From Agromyces kandeliae (GTDB lineage: Bacteria; Actinomycetota; Actinomycetes; Actinomycetales; Microbacteriaceae), in assembly GCF_009674665.1 (NCBI RefSeq), contig NZ_WKJD01000021.1, positions 124,001 to 188,000 of the forward strand: a stretch of DNA of 64,000 nucleotides, given 5' to 3'. The notes under the pieces were generated by a model. That model was not told where the DNA came from and ran no database searches. It saw nothing but the letters and a program-made list of their open reading frames with translations. The position numbers were made by a program, and so were the translations under genes. Below are positions 25,809 to 35,168 of this stretch, in pieces. The stretch's first letter is position 1; every line of letters starts with the position of its first letter.

Positions 25809-26092
25809 ATGAGACGCGCTCCGACCGTCGGTCGGAAGGCGGGTCGTCATCGCACGCTGTTGAGTTGCCAACCGCGCAGGACCCCCGAAGGGTGCGCGGC
25901 CCTACAGGATACAACAGGAGCACCGGGCGGGGCATTCCGGATGGCGCGCCGGAATCGTTCATGTGACTGTAACCCGCGCGGCTCCGCCAGCACGTAGCGT
26001 CCCCGCATGGGACGTTCCGAGATCGCCTCGCCCCGAACGGGCACCGCCGCCCGCACCGGGTCCGCCGCCGCACGCCGCCGCGCTGGAGCCGC

Positions 26093-28288
26093 ATGATCGC
26101 GCGGGTCGATCCGTTCATCGGCACCGAGGCCGTCGACCTGCCCCCGCAGACGGGGCTGGCCGCGACCTGGTGGTGGCCGAAGCCGCAGGTCGGCAACACG
26201 CATCCCGGCGCGACCTATCCGCTCGGGATGGTCTCCGCGTGCGCGTACTCGGGGGCGTACCCGACCGGGTACGGACGCTACGACCTCGCGACCGAGGGCG
26301 TGCCGCCCATGATCCACGAGGGCGGCGTGGCATCCGGCTTCACGCACTTCCAGCAGTCCGGCACCGGCGCGATCCGCAAGTACTACAACTACTTCCGCGT
26401 GACGCCCATGCTCGAACCCCTCGACGTGCTCGGCCGCACCTGGGAGCTCCACGAGGAGGCGGCGGAGCCCGGGTACTACGCGGCGACGCTCGACTCCGGC
26501 ATCCGCGCCGAACTCACCGTCGGGCCGAAATCGGCCGTGCACCGCTACACGTTCCCGCGGAACCCGAACGCGCGGATCGTGATCGACTTCTCGCTCGGCG
26601 GCCTCTCGATCCCCCACGGCGAGACGATTCCCCTGCGCGCGAAGCTCGAGCAGGTGGCGCCGGGCATCGCGCAGGGCGAGATCGTCGTCGAGGGCGCGCC
26701 TCTCTCGGTGTACATCGAGTGCGACGCGCACACCTGGCGTCAGATGCTCTGGTACGACCGGCGCCTGATGCCGGGCGGCACGCGGCTCGCGTTCGACCAC
26801 ATCCGCCCGACGACGCTGCGCCCGTTCGGCCTCATGTGGGCCGGCCCGAGCGAGCCCGGCCAGAGCATCGAGGTGCGCATCGGGTTCTCGCTCCGCGGGG
26901 TCGACCAGGCCCGGGCGAACCTCCGGGCCGACGAGGGCACGGGCCCGGCGCGGTTCCCGCACCGGCGCGACCGGACGAAGAAGGCGTGGCGGAAGCACCT
27001 GAAGGCGATCACCGTCGACACCCCGTCGACCGAACGCCAGACGATCTTCTCGACGGCGCTCTACCACTCGCTGATCAAGCCGTGCCTCGCACCCGAGGAG
27101 AGCCCGTTCTGGCCGACCGAGGGCCCGTTCGTGTTCGACCTCTGCACGATGTGGGACATCTACCGCACGCAGCTGCCGCTGATCACGACGCTGTTCCCCG
27201 AGCGGGCCGTGGAGCTCGCCAACGCGCTGCTCACGATCTGCGAGGAGGAGGGCAACTTCCCCATCGGCTACCGGATGGCGCGCGGCAGCGACCGGTTCTC
27301 CCGGCAGGGCAGCGCGCTCGCGCAGACCTTCCTCGCCGACCTCTGCCAGCTCGGGCTCCCCGGCGTCGACTGGGAGTGGGCGCTCGTGCACATGCACGCG
27401 GACCTCCGCCGCACGTACGGCGAGGACTTCCTGCTCCGCGGCGTCGCGCACCCGATCAGCCACACGCTCGACCTCGCCTACGGCTACTGGTGCACGGCGA
27501 AGGTCGCGGCGCGCGTGGGCGACCGCGCGCTCGTCGAGGAGCTCACCGCCCTCGCGACCCGGTGGATCAACGCGTTCGACGAGCAGACCGGGCTGCTCCA
27601 CGACTCGACCTTCTACGAGGGCAGCCGCTACAACTACTCGTTCCGACTGCTGCACGACATGAAGAGCCGCATCGAGCTCTCAGGGGGCGACGAGGGGTTC
27701 GTCGCCGCCCTCGACGCGTTCTTCGGATTCGGCGCCGAACCCGTGCGGCAGCCGGGCGTCGCGCCCGGCCTCGCGGAGCTCGCGACGGGCTACGCCCTCG
27801 GCCGCTTCGAGGGCCTGAACAACGAGCCCGACATGGAGGCGCCCTGGGCGTACCACTACGCGGGGCGCCCGGACCGGACCGCGGAGATCGTGCATGCCGC
27901 GGTGCACCAGCAGTTCGGCACCGGTCGCGGCGGCCTGCCCGGCAACGACGACTCGGGCGGCATCAGCTCCTGGTACGTCTGGGCGAGCCTCGGCCTGTTC
28001 CCCGTCGCCGGGCAGAACCTGTTCCTCGTCAACGCGCCGGCGTTCGCCGAGTCCGAACTGCGCGTCGGCGGCGACGCGTTCCGCATCGAGACGGCCGGGT
28101 TCGTCGAACCGCACCGGGACGGACCCGCGCAGTACGTCCAGTCCGCCGAACTCAACGGCGACCCCCTCGACCGAACCTGGCTCCGCGGCGACGAACTGCA
28201 TCGCGGCGGCAGCCTCCTGCTGCGACTCGGTCCCGAACCGAGCGAGTGGGGGCGGATGTCGCGTCCGCCCTCCTCCCCGGAACGCTGA
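26093..28288 (+). CDS. Glycoside hydrolase family 92 (alpha-mannosidase-like)
   Basis: A 731-residue GH92-type enzyme; the family comprises mostly Ca-dependent exo-alpha-mannosidases. It starts with VDPFIGTE and NTHPGATYPLGMVS, then has SGFTHFQQSGTGA, a helical catalytic domain with MWDIYRTQLPL, and the hallmark GGLPGNDDSGGISSWYVW (~residues 616-633), which carries catalytic and metal residues. There is no signal peptide, so it appears cytoplasmic, unlike many GH92 enzymes that are exported. A glycosyltransferase follows 73 bp downstream. Confidence 0.92.
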   Translation: MIARVDPFIGTEAVDLPPQTGLAATWWWPKPQVGNTHPGATYPLGMVSACAYSGAYPTGYGRYDLATEGVPPMIHEGGVASGFTHFQQSGTGAIRKYYNYFRVTPMLEPLDVLGRTWELHEEAAEPGYYAATLDSGIRAELTVGPKSAVHRYTFPRNPNARIVIDFSLGGLSIPHGETIPLRAKLEQVAPGIAQGEIVVEGAPLSVYIECDAHTWRQMLWYDRRLMPGGTRLAFDHIRPTTLRPFGLMWAGPSEPGQSIEVRIGFSLRGVDQARANLRADEGTGPARFPHRRDRTKKAWRKHLKAITVDTPSTERQTIFSTALYHSLIKPCLAPEESPFWPTEGPFVFDLCTMWDIYRTQLPLITTLFPERAVELANALLTICEEEGNFPIGYRMARGSDRFSRQGSALAQTFLADLCQLGLPGVDWEWALVHMHADLRRTYGEDFLLRGVAHPISHTLDLAYGYWCTAKVAARVGDRALVEELTALATRWINAFDEQTGLLHDSTFYEGSRYNYSFRLLHDMKSRIELSGGDEGFVAALDAFFGFGAEPVRQPGVAPGLAELATGYALGRFEGLNNEPDMEAPWAYHYAGRPDRTAEIVHAAVHQQFGTGRGGLPGNDDSGGISSWYVWASLGLFPVAGQNLFLVNAPAFAESELRVGGDAFRIETAGFVEPHRDGPAQYVQSAELNGDPLDRTWLRGDELHRGGSLLLRLGPEPSEWGRMSRPPSSPER

Positions 28289-28361
28289 CCCCGCGGCATC
28301 CCACCGCCAGACCTGCCCGATCAGGACGCGCACCTCGCGCCCCACCAGGAAAGGAGGAGCC

Positions 28362-29651
28362 ATGAACGCTCCGCCCCGGAACCGCCTCGTCATCGTCAAC
28401 CGCGCCGATCCGGTCATCTGCGGCCACTCGGTCGAGGGGCGCAACCTCGCCGAGGCCGCGCTGCAACGCGGCTTCGACGAGGTGCGCATCGTGACCTGGC
28501 CGATCGATCGCCTCGAGGCGGCCGGCCTGCCGCTGAAACCCCTGGATCGGATGCTGCCGTACAGCCCGGGCATCATCGTCGAACGCCCCGAGCCCGTGGG
28601 CGACTACAAGGTGCCCGACGGCCGCTACCTCGCCGGCATCACCGGCCGGCTGGTCGAGCTCTTCACCGACGGCGTGCCGACGGTGTGCCTGTCGCTCTAC
28701 CTCAGCCCGCACACGGTGGCCGTCACCGACGCCGTGCGTGCGGCGTGGAGCACGGGCCTGCCGGTGAACGTGACGACGATCGCCGAGGCGGTCGGGTCCG
28801 ATGTCACGAACGTGGTGCGCTCGTGCGTCGAGGAGGGACGCTTCGGCGCCGCCGCGCACATCCTCTCGAGCTACCTCGCGCAGGACCACTGCGTGGCGGT
28901 CTCGGAGTACACGCGCGAGCTCATCGTCGCCGCGGCGTCGGAGATCGACGCGTTCCACGGCACGCGCTTCGCCGAGCAGTGCCGGGACCGCATCCGCATC
29001 TCGTACCCGGCGATCGACACGTCGCAGTACCTCGACCTCGACCCGGCGATCGTGCGCGGCGTCCTCGCCGCGCGCGGGCTCGAGCCCGACGGCTACGTGC
29101 TCTTCCTCTCCCGACTCACCGAGGCGAAGGGCGTCGACGACCTCATCGCGGGGTTCGAGCGCACCGCGGCGAACGACCGCCTGAAGCTCGTGATCGTCGG
29201 TCGCGGCCCGGCCGCCGAGAAGTTCCGCGCCCGCGCCGCGGCGTCGCCCGTGGCCGACCGCATCGTGTTCCTCGACGACGTCGACGACGCGGAGAAGCCC
29301 TACCTGATGGCAGGCTGCGCCACCTACGTGCTGCCCAGCAAGCCGCGGCCGGAGTTCGTGGAGACCTTCGGCATCGCGCTCGCCGAGCAGATGCTCGCGG
29401 GCGGCGGCACGGTGATCACGACCGACACCGGCGGCATCGGCGAGGCAGTGGGCGAGCACGCGATCATCGTGCCGGTGGACGACCCCGACGCGATCGCCGA
29501 CGCGATCGACCGGGCGCTCGCGCTCACGCCCGAGGAGCGCGCGCTCCGCGCCGAGCGGGCGAGGGCGTACGCGCTGCAGTTCGACCGCGGCGCCGTGTTC
29601 GAGCGCCTCTTCGACGGTGCGGGGGTGCTCCCGGAGCGCGCGATCGCCTGA
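28362..29651 (+). CDS. Glycosyltransferase family 4
   Basis: A 429-residue GT-B glycosyltransferase. The N-terminal domain has LVIVNRADPVICGHSVEGR and VCLSLYLSPHTVAVTD. The C-terminal domain has VLFLSRLTEAKGVDDLI, KLVIVGRGPAAEKF, and the nucleotide-sugar site ETFGIALAEQMLAGG with the EX7E pattern, then TDTGGIGEAVG. The acceptor is unknown. AAGGAGGAG sits at ideal spacing before the ATG. It is probably co-transcribed with the GH92 gene, suggesting handling of a mannose-containing or related glycan. Confidence 0.92.
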   Translation: MNAPPRNRLVIVNRADPVICGHSVEGRNLAEAALQRGFDEVRIVTWPIDRLEAAGLPLKPLDRMLPYSPGIIVERPEPVGDYKVPDGRYLAGITGRLVELFTDGVPTVCLSLYLSPHTVAVTDAVRAAWSTGLPVNVTTIAEAVGSDVTNVVRSCVEEGRFGAAAHILSSYLAQDHCVAVSEYTRELIVAAASEIDAFHGTRFAEQCRDRIRISYPAIDTSQYLDLDPAIVRGVLAARGLEPDGYVLFLSRLTEAKGVDDLIAGFERTAANDRLKLVIVGRGPAAEKFRARAAASPVADRIVFLDDVDDAEKPYLMAGCATYVLPSKPRPEFVETFGIALAEQMLAGGGTVITTDTGGIGEAVGEHAIIVPVDDPDAIADAIDRALALTPEERALRAERARAYALQFDRGAVFERLFDGAGVLPERAIA

Positions 29652-29656
29652 CGCGG

Positions 29657-29698
29657 GGCCGGGCTCCCGTCGGCGGTCGCCGCCGCGGGAGCCCGGCC
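29657..29698. terminator. Strong hairpin after the GT4 gene
   Basis: A perfect 13-bp stem (29657-29669 with 29686-29698, GGCCGGGCTCCCG) encloses a loop that can itself pair (CGGCG with CGCCG). It lies 5 bases after the glycosyltransferase stop. There is no U-run. Confidence 0.7.
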
Positions 29699-29738
29699 TC
29701 GCGCGGCGGGAGTCCGGCCCCGCGCGGCGGGAGTCCCT
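29683..29738. repeat. 21-bp imperfect tandem repeat, about 2.7 copies
   Basis: The unit CGCGGCGGGAGTCCGGCCCCG recurs in part at 21-bp steps (GGGAG at 29687, 29708 and 29729). The first copy doubles as the right arm of the preceding hairpin. It lies in the gap before the SIMPL gene. Confidence 0.6.
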
Positions 29739-29836
29739 CGATGCCGGAGGCACCGACGTATGCTGAGGTCGGCCGCGCCCGGGCGCGGCCCGCCGATGCC
29801 GCGCCGCCAGCGGCCGCACCCGCCGGGAGGTCCCGC

Positions 29837-30499
29837 ATGCCGACCACGATCGCCGTCACCGGCCGTGCCGAGGAGCGCGTCGAACCGGAACTCGGCGCGG
29901 TCTCGCTCGCCGTGTCGTCCAACGGCGCCGACCGCGACCGCGTGCTCGCGACGGTCGGCGAGACGCACGAGCGCCTGCTCGCGGCCATCCGCGAGCTCGA
30001 GGTCGCGGGCGCGCTCGAGTCGTGGTCCGCGGGGCAGCTGCGCGTCTGGTCGCACCGCCCGTGGAACGACCAGGGCCGGCAGCTTCCCCTCGTCCACCAG
30101 GCCTCCGCCGACCTCGAGGTCGTCTTCCGCGACCTGGAGGCGCTCGGCGGGTGGGTCGGCCCAGTCTCCTCGACGTCCGACGTGACCGTGCAGGGCGTCG
30201 ACTGGCGCCTGACGGATGCCACGCGCTCGCGCGTGCAGGAGGCGGCGCAGCGGTCGGCGGTCGCCGATGCGGTGCGCAAGGCCGCGGTCTACGCCGAGGC
30301 GCTCGGGCTCGGCGCCCCGACACCCGTCGAGCTCGCCGACCGCGGCCTGCTCCAGGCCCAGCCGATTCCCCGGGCGCACCAGGCGGTCGCGGTGCGCGCG
30401 ATGGCGATGGACGTCTCGGACGCCGGGCCCGCGCCGGAGTTCGCACCCGCGAAGCTCGTGGTCGAGGCATCCGTCGACGCGCGCTTCACGGCCGGCTGA
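29837..30499 (+). CDS. SIMPL domain protein
   Basis: A 220-residue SIMPL (DUF541) protein: TTIAVTGRAEERVEPELGAV begins the domain, followed by helices (THERLLAAIRELE), a Trp-rich middle, and the closing AAQRSAVADAVRKAAVYAEALGLG segment typical of the family. Bacterial members such as BP26 are often periplasmic. This one has no signal peptide, so it is predicted cytoplasmic. Function is unknown. GGGAGG lies upstream of the ATG. Confidence 0.88.
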   Translation: MPTTIAVTGRAEERVEPELGAVSLAVSSNGADRDRVLATVGETHERLLAAIRELEVAGALESWSAGQLRVWSHRPWNDQGRQLPLVHQASADLEVVFRDLEALGGWVGPVSSTSDVTVQGVDWRLTDATRSRVQEAAQRSAVADAVRKAAVYAEALGLGAPTPVELADRGLLQAQPIPRAHQAVAVRAMAMDVSDAGPAPEFAPAKLVVEASVDARFTAG

Positions 30500-30525
30500 C
30501 CCGCCGCGGCGTCACCTCCGCGACC

Positions 30526-31263
30526 TCAGTCGCGGGCGATCAGCCACGCCTCGAGCGCGGCCAGCTCGTCGTGGGCGAGACCCGACGCGAGCAGGTACTC
30601 GCGGACCGTCCCGTGACTGCGCTCGACCTCCTCGAGCGCGGACTCGAGCGCCTCGCGCGGGCTGCCGCCCATGAGCACGCGCAACTCGGGGGTGTCGGGC
30701 ACGCCGTAGTCGCCGATGAGCGCGACCATCTCCTCCAGCCATTCACCGGCGAGGTGCCCCTCGGTGAGGGCGTAGTCGACGATCACGGCCTCGCGGTCGA
30801 CACCCGCCGCGAGCAGGGCCAGCGCGACGACGACGCCGGTGCGGTCCTTGCCCGCGGTGCAGTGCACGACGACCGCGCGGTCGCCGGCCGTCGAGATCTC
30901 GCGCAGTGCCTCGACCACGACGGCCGAGTGCTTCGTGACGATGCGCTGGTAGAGCGCCTCGAGGGAGATGCCCCGACCGCCCTGCGACGCGCCCGACCCC
31001 TCGAAGACCGGCAGCCGCAGCACCTCCACGTCGAGCCCGTCGAGGTCGTCGGGCATGGCTCGCGCCTCGTTGGGGTCGCGCAGGTCGACGATGACGCCGA
31101 CCTCGAGCCGCCGCAGCGCGGCTCGTCCGTCGTCGCCGAGGCGGTGGAGTCCGTCGGAGCGGAAGAGCCGACCGGGACGGACGGTTCCGCCGCGCGCGGG
31201 CAGCCCGCCGACGTCGCGGAAGTTGTACGTACCCGGCACCGGGATGCGCGTCGAGATCTCCAC
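30526..31263 (-). CDS. Tyrosine-protein phosphatase (PtpB/DSP-like)
   Basis: A 245-residue protein tyrosine or phosphoinositide phosphatase. It has NFRDVGGLPARGG, RLFRSDGLHRL, VIVDLRDPNEA and the CX5R signature VHCTAGKDRTG (~residues 140-150), followed by a long helical C-terminal half. It matches the class that includes M. tuberculosis PtpB, where the P-loop Lys and Asp are typical. The GTG at 31263 is chosen; an open extension upstream is Arg-rich and unlikely. Confidence 0.9.
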   Translation of the reverse strand: MEISTRIPVPGTYNFRDVGGLPARGGTVRPGRLFRSDGLHRLGDDGRAALRRLEVGVIVDLRDPNEARAMPDDLDGLDVEVLRLPVFEGSGASQGGRGISLEALYQRIVTKHSAVVVEALREISTAGDRAVVVHCTAGKDRTGVVVALALLAAGVDREAVIVDYALTEGHLAGEWLEEMVALIGDYGVPDTPELRVLMGGSPREALESALEEVERSHGTVREYLLASGLAHDELAALEAWLIARD

Positions 31264-31326
31264 GCGGCGGAGTCTAGCCCGCCGCGCCGTCAGCACGCCG
31301 TGAGGCGGCGCAGTCCGCAACTCGTC

Positions 31327-31356
31327 GAAAGTACTTTCTGAACTGGCAAGTAGTTG
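31327..31356. promoter_or_regulatory. Operator candidate upstream of the membrane/winged-helix gene pair
   Basis: GAAAGTACTTTC (31327-31338) is a perfect 12-bp palindrome. AAGTACTT (31329-31336) and AAGTAGTT (31348-31355) recur 19 bp apart, about two helical turns. The site is AT-rich against its surroundings and ends about 14 bases before the ATG at 31370. Autoregulation by the winged-helix gene of this pair is inferred. Confidence 0.6.
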
Positions 31357-31369
31357 CTAGTCTCGGGCC

Positions 31370-31834
31370 ATGTCCGCGAACGACTCCTCATCCGCCGATC
31401 TCCCCGAGCCCGCCGACGCGGCCGCCTTCGTGCGCGAGGCCGAGACGGCGGTCCGACGCGTCGCCGTCCAGGGCTCCGCGTCCGCTTCCGCCTGGCTGAC
31501 CGGGCTCGCCGCCGCATCCGCGATGTACCTGTTCGCGCTCGGCTGGTACCAGCGCAGCGACGAGACGCAGATCCTCGCCCTGTCGATCGCCTTCGCCGCG
31601 GTGCTCGGTGTCCTGTCGGTCGTGCACCTGCGACGAATGGGGGCCGCGAGCCTCGGCTTCTCCCGACGCTTCGGCTTCGCCGTGGGCGGTTGGGGTGCGG
31701 CCTTCGCCGTCTCGCTGACGGTCGGCCTGCTCCTCTTCCCCGGCGCCCCCGTCTACTTCGCCCTCGCCGCGATCGCGACCGCAGCGCCGCCGATGTGGGG
31801 GTCGGTGCGCGAACTGGTCGTGGTCCGTGGCTGA
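31370..31834 (+). CDS. Small integral membrane protein
   Basis: A 154-residue protein: an acidic N-terminal helix (DAAAFVREAETAVRRVAVQG), then four hydrophobic segments at about 42-58, 68-86, 104-121 and 125-142. No known domain is recognised. It overlaps the winged-helix regulator gene by 8 bp and shares its promoter, an arrangement of membrane protein plus PadR/MarR-like regulator common in Actinobacteria. Confidence 0.78.
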   Translation: MSANDSSSADLPEPADAAAFVREAETAVRRVAVQGSASASAWLTGLAAASAMYLFALGWYQRSDETQILALSIAFAAVLGVLSVVHLRRMGAASLGFSRRFGFAVGGWGAAFAVSLTVGLLLFPGAPVYFALAAIATAAPPMWGSVRELVVVRG

Positions 31835-32135
31835 GCCGGAGGACTCCGGGCATCCACGGCACCGGCTCGACCCGCTCCTGCAGCGGCCCGTTCCGTTCTC
31901 GATCGCGGCGCTGCTCGCGGCGGCCGACGAGGCCGAGTTCAGGTTCGTCCGAGACGCCGTCGAGCTCAGCGACTCGGCGCTCAGCAAGCAGGCGTCGGCG
32001 CTCGAGGCGGCCGGCTACGTCGCCGTCCGCAAGGGCTTCGTCGGCAAGTTCCCGCGCACGTGGCTCTCGATGACCCCGCAGGGCCGCGCGGCGTTCGCCG
32101 CCCACCTGGACGCGCTCCGCGAGATCGCGGGCTGA
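31827..32135 (+). CDS. Winged-helix transcriptional regulator (MarR/PadR-like)
   Basis: A 102-residue DNA-binding protein: LQRPVPFSIAALLAAADEAE, the recognition region DAVELSDSALSKQASALEAAG, then the wing YVAVRKGFVGKFPRTWLSMT and a terminal helix. This is the stand-alone winged-helix type (HTH_27). The GTG start lies inside the end of the preceding membrane protein gene. It most likely binds the palindrome at 31327-31338 and controls both genes. Confidence 0.88.
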   Translation: MAEPEDSGHPRHRLDPLLQRPVPFSIAALLAAADEAEFRFVRDAVELSDSALSKQASALEAAGYVAVRKGFVGKFPRTWLSMTPQGRAAFAAHLDALREIAG

Positions 32136-32151
32136 GCCGCCCGACGGTGGG

Positions 32152-32628
32152 CTACTCCCCCAGGTTCCGGCGGCTCGCCATGGCGCGCTCGGCCTCGCGC
32201 TTGTCCTGCCGCTCGCGGAGGGCCTGCCGCTTGTCGTACTCGCGCTTGCCCTTGGCGACCGCGAGCTCCACCTTCGCCCGCCCGTCCTTGAAGTACAGCG
32301 ACAGCGGGATGAGCGTGTAGCCGCCCTCCTTGGTCTTGTGGCTGATCTTCACGATCTCCTGCTTGTGCATCAGCAGCTTGCGCTTGCGTCGCGGGGCGTG
32401 GTTGTTCCAGGTGCCCTCGGTGTACTCGGGGATGTGCACCGCGTCGAGCCAGATCTCGCCGCCGTCGATGAAGGCGTACCCGTCGACGAGTGACGCCCGC
32501 CCCTGCCGGAGCGACTTCACCTCGGTCCCCGAGAGCACGATGCCGGCCTCGTAGGTGTCCTCGATCAGGTAGTCGTGGCGCGCCTTGCGGTTGGTCGCCA
32601 CGACCTTCTCACCGCGTTCCCTGGGCAC
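32152..32628 (-). CDS. smpB: SsrA-binding protein SmpB
   Basis: Binds the tRNA-like domain of tmRNA and enables trans-translation. The 158 residues contain [51 protein letters not shown] and the basic C-terminal tail [20 protein letters not shown] that reaches into the mRNA channel. The GTG at 32628 has GAGGAG eight bases upstream. It ends the prfB-flavodoxin-ftsE-ftsX-smpB array. Confidence 0.97.
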   Translation of the reverse strand: MPRERGEKVVATNRKARHDYLIEDTYEAGIVLSGTEVKSLRQGRASLVDGYAFIDGGEIWLDAVHIPEYTEGTWNNHAPRRKRKLLMHKQEIVKISHKTKEGGYTLIPLSLYFKDGRAKVELAVAKGKREYDKRQALRERQDKREAERAMASRRNLGE

Positions 32629-32736
32629 GGTCCACTCCTCGCTTCGATGACGGATGCCGCCGGCGATCGCCGGCAAGCCCTTCAGTCTAGCGGCGGTCGC
32701 GGCATCCGTCGCCCGTGGCCCGGTTCCGCGGCCGGG

Positions 32737-33648
32737 TCAGACCCGCAGGTACCGCCGGATCGCGATCGCGGCCGAGACGGCCGCCAGGAGGACCCCGACG
32801 GCGACGAGCAGCGGCACGACGAGCATCGCGTCGTCGAGCCCGACGAACGTGAACGAGAGCGATTCGGCGAGGTAGCCCTGCACGAAGAAGGTCACGATCG
32901 CCACGACCGCCCCGCCCGCGAGGAGCGAGCCGAGCAGCCCCGCGAAGATGCCCTCGAGCACGAACGGCGTCTGGATGAAGCGGTTGGACGCGCCCACGAG
33001 CCGCATGATGCCGAGCTCCTTCCGGCGCGAGAACGCCGAGAGCCGGATCGTCGTGGCGATGAGCAGCGCCGCCGCCACGAGCATGACCGCGGCGACCGCG
33101 ATCGCCGTGTAGCTCGCCGCGTTCAGCACGTCGAAGATCTGGTCGAGGTAGCGGCGTTGGTCGACGACCTGCTCGACGCCCGACAGGCCGGCCAGGCTCT
33201 CGACGAGCACCGCCGACTGCGACGGATCGGTCAGGTTCACCCAGAACGTCTCGTTGAGCACGTCGGGCGTCACGTAATCGGCCGCGGGCGTGCCGGCGAA
33301 CTGCTCCTGGAAGTTCGCGTACGCCTGGTCGCGATCCTCGAAGTAGTACTCGTCGATGAAGGGCGCGAGCGTGTCGCCGCGCAGCTGCGCCTCGACCGCC
33401 TCCTTCTGCTCCGGAGTCGCCTCGCCGTCGATGCAGCCCTCGGTGGTCGAGACCGCCGTGCAGAGGTAGACCGCCACCTGGGCGCGGTCGTACCAGTAGC
33501 CGCGCATCTGCGCGATCTGCAGCTGCAGCAACGCCGCGGTGCCGACGAACGTGAGCGAGACGAACGTGACGAGCACGACCGAGATGACCATGGTGGCGTT
33601 GCGGCGCAGGCCGTTCGCCGCCTCCGCGAGCACGAGACCGACCCTCAC
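32737..33648 (-). CDS. ftsX: Cell-division protein FtsX
   Basis: A 303-residue four-helix membrane protein that, with FtsE, activates peptidoglycan hydrolases at the septum. It has [20 protein letters not shown], helix 1 (residues ~20-42), an extracellular domain of ~125 residues with two Cys ([14 protein letters not shown]), and a C-terminal FtsX core with [20 protein letters not shown]. Its start overlaps the ftsE stop by 4 bp. Confidence 0.96.
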   Translation of the reverse strand: MRVGLVLAEAANGLRRNATMVISVVLVTFVSLTFVGTAALLQLQIAQMRGYWYDRAQVAVYLCTAVSTTEGCIDGEATPEQKEAVEAQLRGDTLAPFIDEYYFEDRDQAYANFQEQFAGTPAADYVTPDVLNETFWVNLTDPSQSAVLVESLAGLSGVEQVVDQRRYLDQIFDVLNAASYTAIAVAAVMLVAAALLIATTIRLSAFSRRKELGIMRLVGASNRFIQTPFVLEGIFAGLLGSLLAGGAVVAIVTFFVQGYLAESLSFTFVGLDDAMLVVPLLVAVGVLLAAVSAAIAIRRYLRV

Positions 33649-35081
33649 TTCACCGGCCCCACTTCCTGGTCGTCGTCGCCGGCGCGCGGCCCGGCGGGGC
33701 TCCGCAGGCCGAGTCGCTCGGCGAGCGTGAGGTGCGCGGACTTCGCGCTCACGGGGGCGGCCGGCCTGCCGGGCGGGCGATCGCGGCCGTCGCCGTCATC
33801 GTCGTCTCCACCGTCGTCGCCGGCCTCGGCCGCGCCCGCGGTCGTCAGCGGCTCGACCGGCATGGTCGCTGCGGCGGTGATCTCCGCGGCCTCGTCGGTG
33901 ACGGCGTCGCGCTCCTCCGGCTCCACGTAGAGCGGCGGCGCGTCCTGCATGACCTTCCGGGTGACCTTGGGTGCGGCGACGCCGACCGTGCCCGTGTCCA
34001 TCGGGGTGTCGACGGATGCCTCGTCCGCGGCCTGCTCGACCACCTCGGCCTTCGCGGCGGGCCGCTTGGCCGGGCGCTTCTTCCTCGGTGCGGGTCGCTT
34101 CGCCGGCTCGGGCTCGGGCTCGGTGACCGTGGCCGCGGCATCCGTGTCGGCCTCGATCGCGTGGAGCGCCTCCTCGGCTCGGACGGAGGCGACGAGCGCG
34201 TCGGCCGCCGCGGTCTCCCCCGTCGACGTCGACGATGCGGCGCTCGCCGCGACCGGCACGACCTCGACGTCCGCAGCGGATCCGGTCGCGTCGGTGGACT
34301 CCGCGCCCACCGCGGCGAGGGCTGCGGCCGCGAGGTCCGTCGGGACCGCGTCGCCGGGGACCGCCCCGACGACCGACGTGGTGGGGGCGAGCGCGACGCC
34401 GACCGCGTAGCCAGCGCTGCGCTCGTCGCGCACGACCTCCCCGGAGCTCAGTTCGATGACTCGGCGCTGCATCTGGTCGACGATGCCCGCCTCGTGGGTG
34501 GCCATCACCACGGTCGTGCCGCTCGCGTTGATGCGCTCGAGGAGCGTCATGATCCCGGCGCTGGTGACCGGGTCGAGGTTGCCGGTGGGCTCGTCGGCGA
34601 GCAGGATCTGCGGCTTGTTGACGATGGCGCGCGCGATCGCGACGCGCTGCTGCTCGCCGCCGGAGAGCTCATGGGGCATCCGCTTGCCCTTGCCGTCGAG
34701 GCCCACCAGCTTCAACGTCTCGGGCACCGCCGTCTGCACGAACCCGCGCGACTTGCCGATGACGCGCAGGGCGAACGCCACGTTCTCGAAGACGTTCTTG
34801 TTCGACAGCAGCCGGAAGTCCTGGAACACGACGCCGAGGTTGCGCCGGAAGTACGGGACCTTGCGCGTCGAGATGGAGCGCAGGTCCTGGCCGAGCACGT
34901 GGATCCGGCCGGCCGTCGGGCGATCCTCCTTGAGGATCAGGCGCAGGAAGCTGGACTTGCCCGATCCGGACGCACCCACGAGGAACACGAACTCGCCGCG
35001 CAGGATCTCGACCGTGATCCCGTCGAGGGCGGGTCGGGTCTGCCCCGGGTAGGACTTGGTGACGGAGTCGAAGCGGATCAT
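33645..35081 (-). CDS. ftsE: Cell-division ATPase FtsE with long C-terminal extension
   Basis: Residues 1-~225 are a complete FtsE ATPase: Walker [17 protein letters not shown]-loop VVFQDFRLL, signature [15 protein letters not shown], Walker [13 protein letters not shown] and H-loop [10 protein letters not shown]. The remaining ~250 residues are Ala/Glu/Asp/Val-rich with a Lys/Arg/Pro patch ([17 protein letters not shown]), probably disordered and cytoplasmic. Ordinary FtsE is ~220-230 residues. It drives FtsX, whose gene follows with a 4-bp overlap. Confidence 0.95.
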   Translation of the reverse strand: MIRFDSVTKSYPGQTRPALDGITVEILRGEFVFLVGASGSGKSSFLRLILKEDRPTAGRIHVLGQDLRSISTRKVPYFRRNLGVVFQDFRLLSNKNVFENVAFALRVIGKSRGFVQTAVPETLKLVGLDGKGKRMPHELSGGEQQRVAIARAIVNKPQILLADEPTGNLDPVTSAGIMTLLERINASGTTVVMATHEAGIVDQMQRRVIELSSGEVVRDERSAGYAVGVALAPTTSVVGAVPGDAVPTDLAAAALAAVGAESTDATGSAADVEVVPVAASAASSTSTGETAAADALVASVRAEEALHAIEADTDAAATVTEPEPEPAKRPAPRKKRPAKRPAAKAEVVEQAADEASVDTPMDTGTVGVAAPKVTRKVMQDAPPLYVEPEERDAVTDEAAEITAAATMPVEPLTTAGAAEAGDDGGDDDDGDGRDRPPGRPAAPVSAKSAHLTLAERLGLRSPAGPRAGDDDQEVGPVK

Positions 35082-35168
35082 CGGGTTCGAGCGTAGGCGG
35101 CATCCGCTCGAAACGGGGCAGCGACACCGGAAAACGTCGGGCCGTGGGGCGGCCCGGGGGCGGCCCGG

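Noticed and set aside
25821..25835. Inverted repeat CCGACCG-T-CGGTCGG just upstream of the tmRNA 5' end
   Set aside because: The one-base loop is unfavourable as a hairpin. It may be part of the precursor leader, but no function can be assigned.
25440..26092. Integration site or island at the tmRNA gene
   Set aside because: ssrA 3' ends are common insertion targets, but no integrase, duplicated ssrA end or foreign-looking genes lie next to it.
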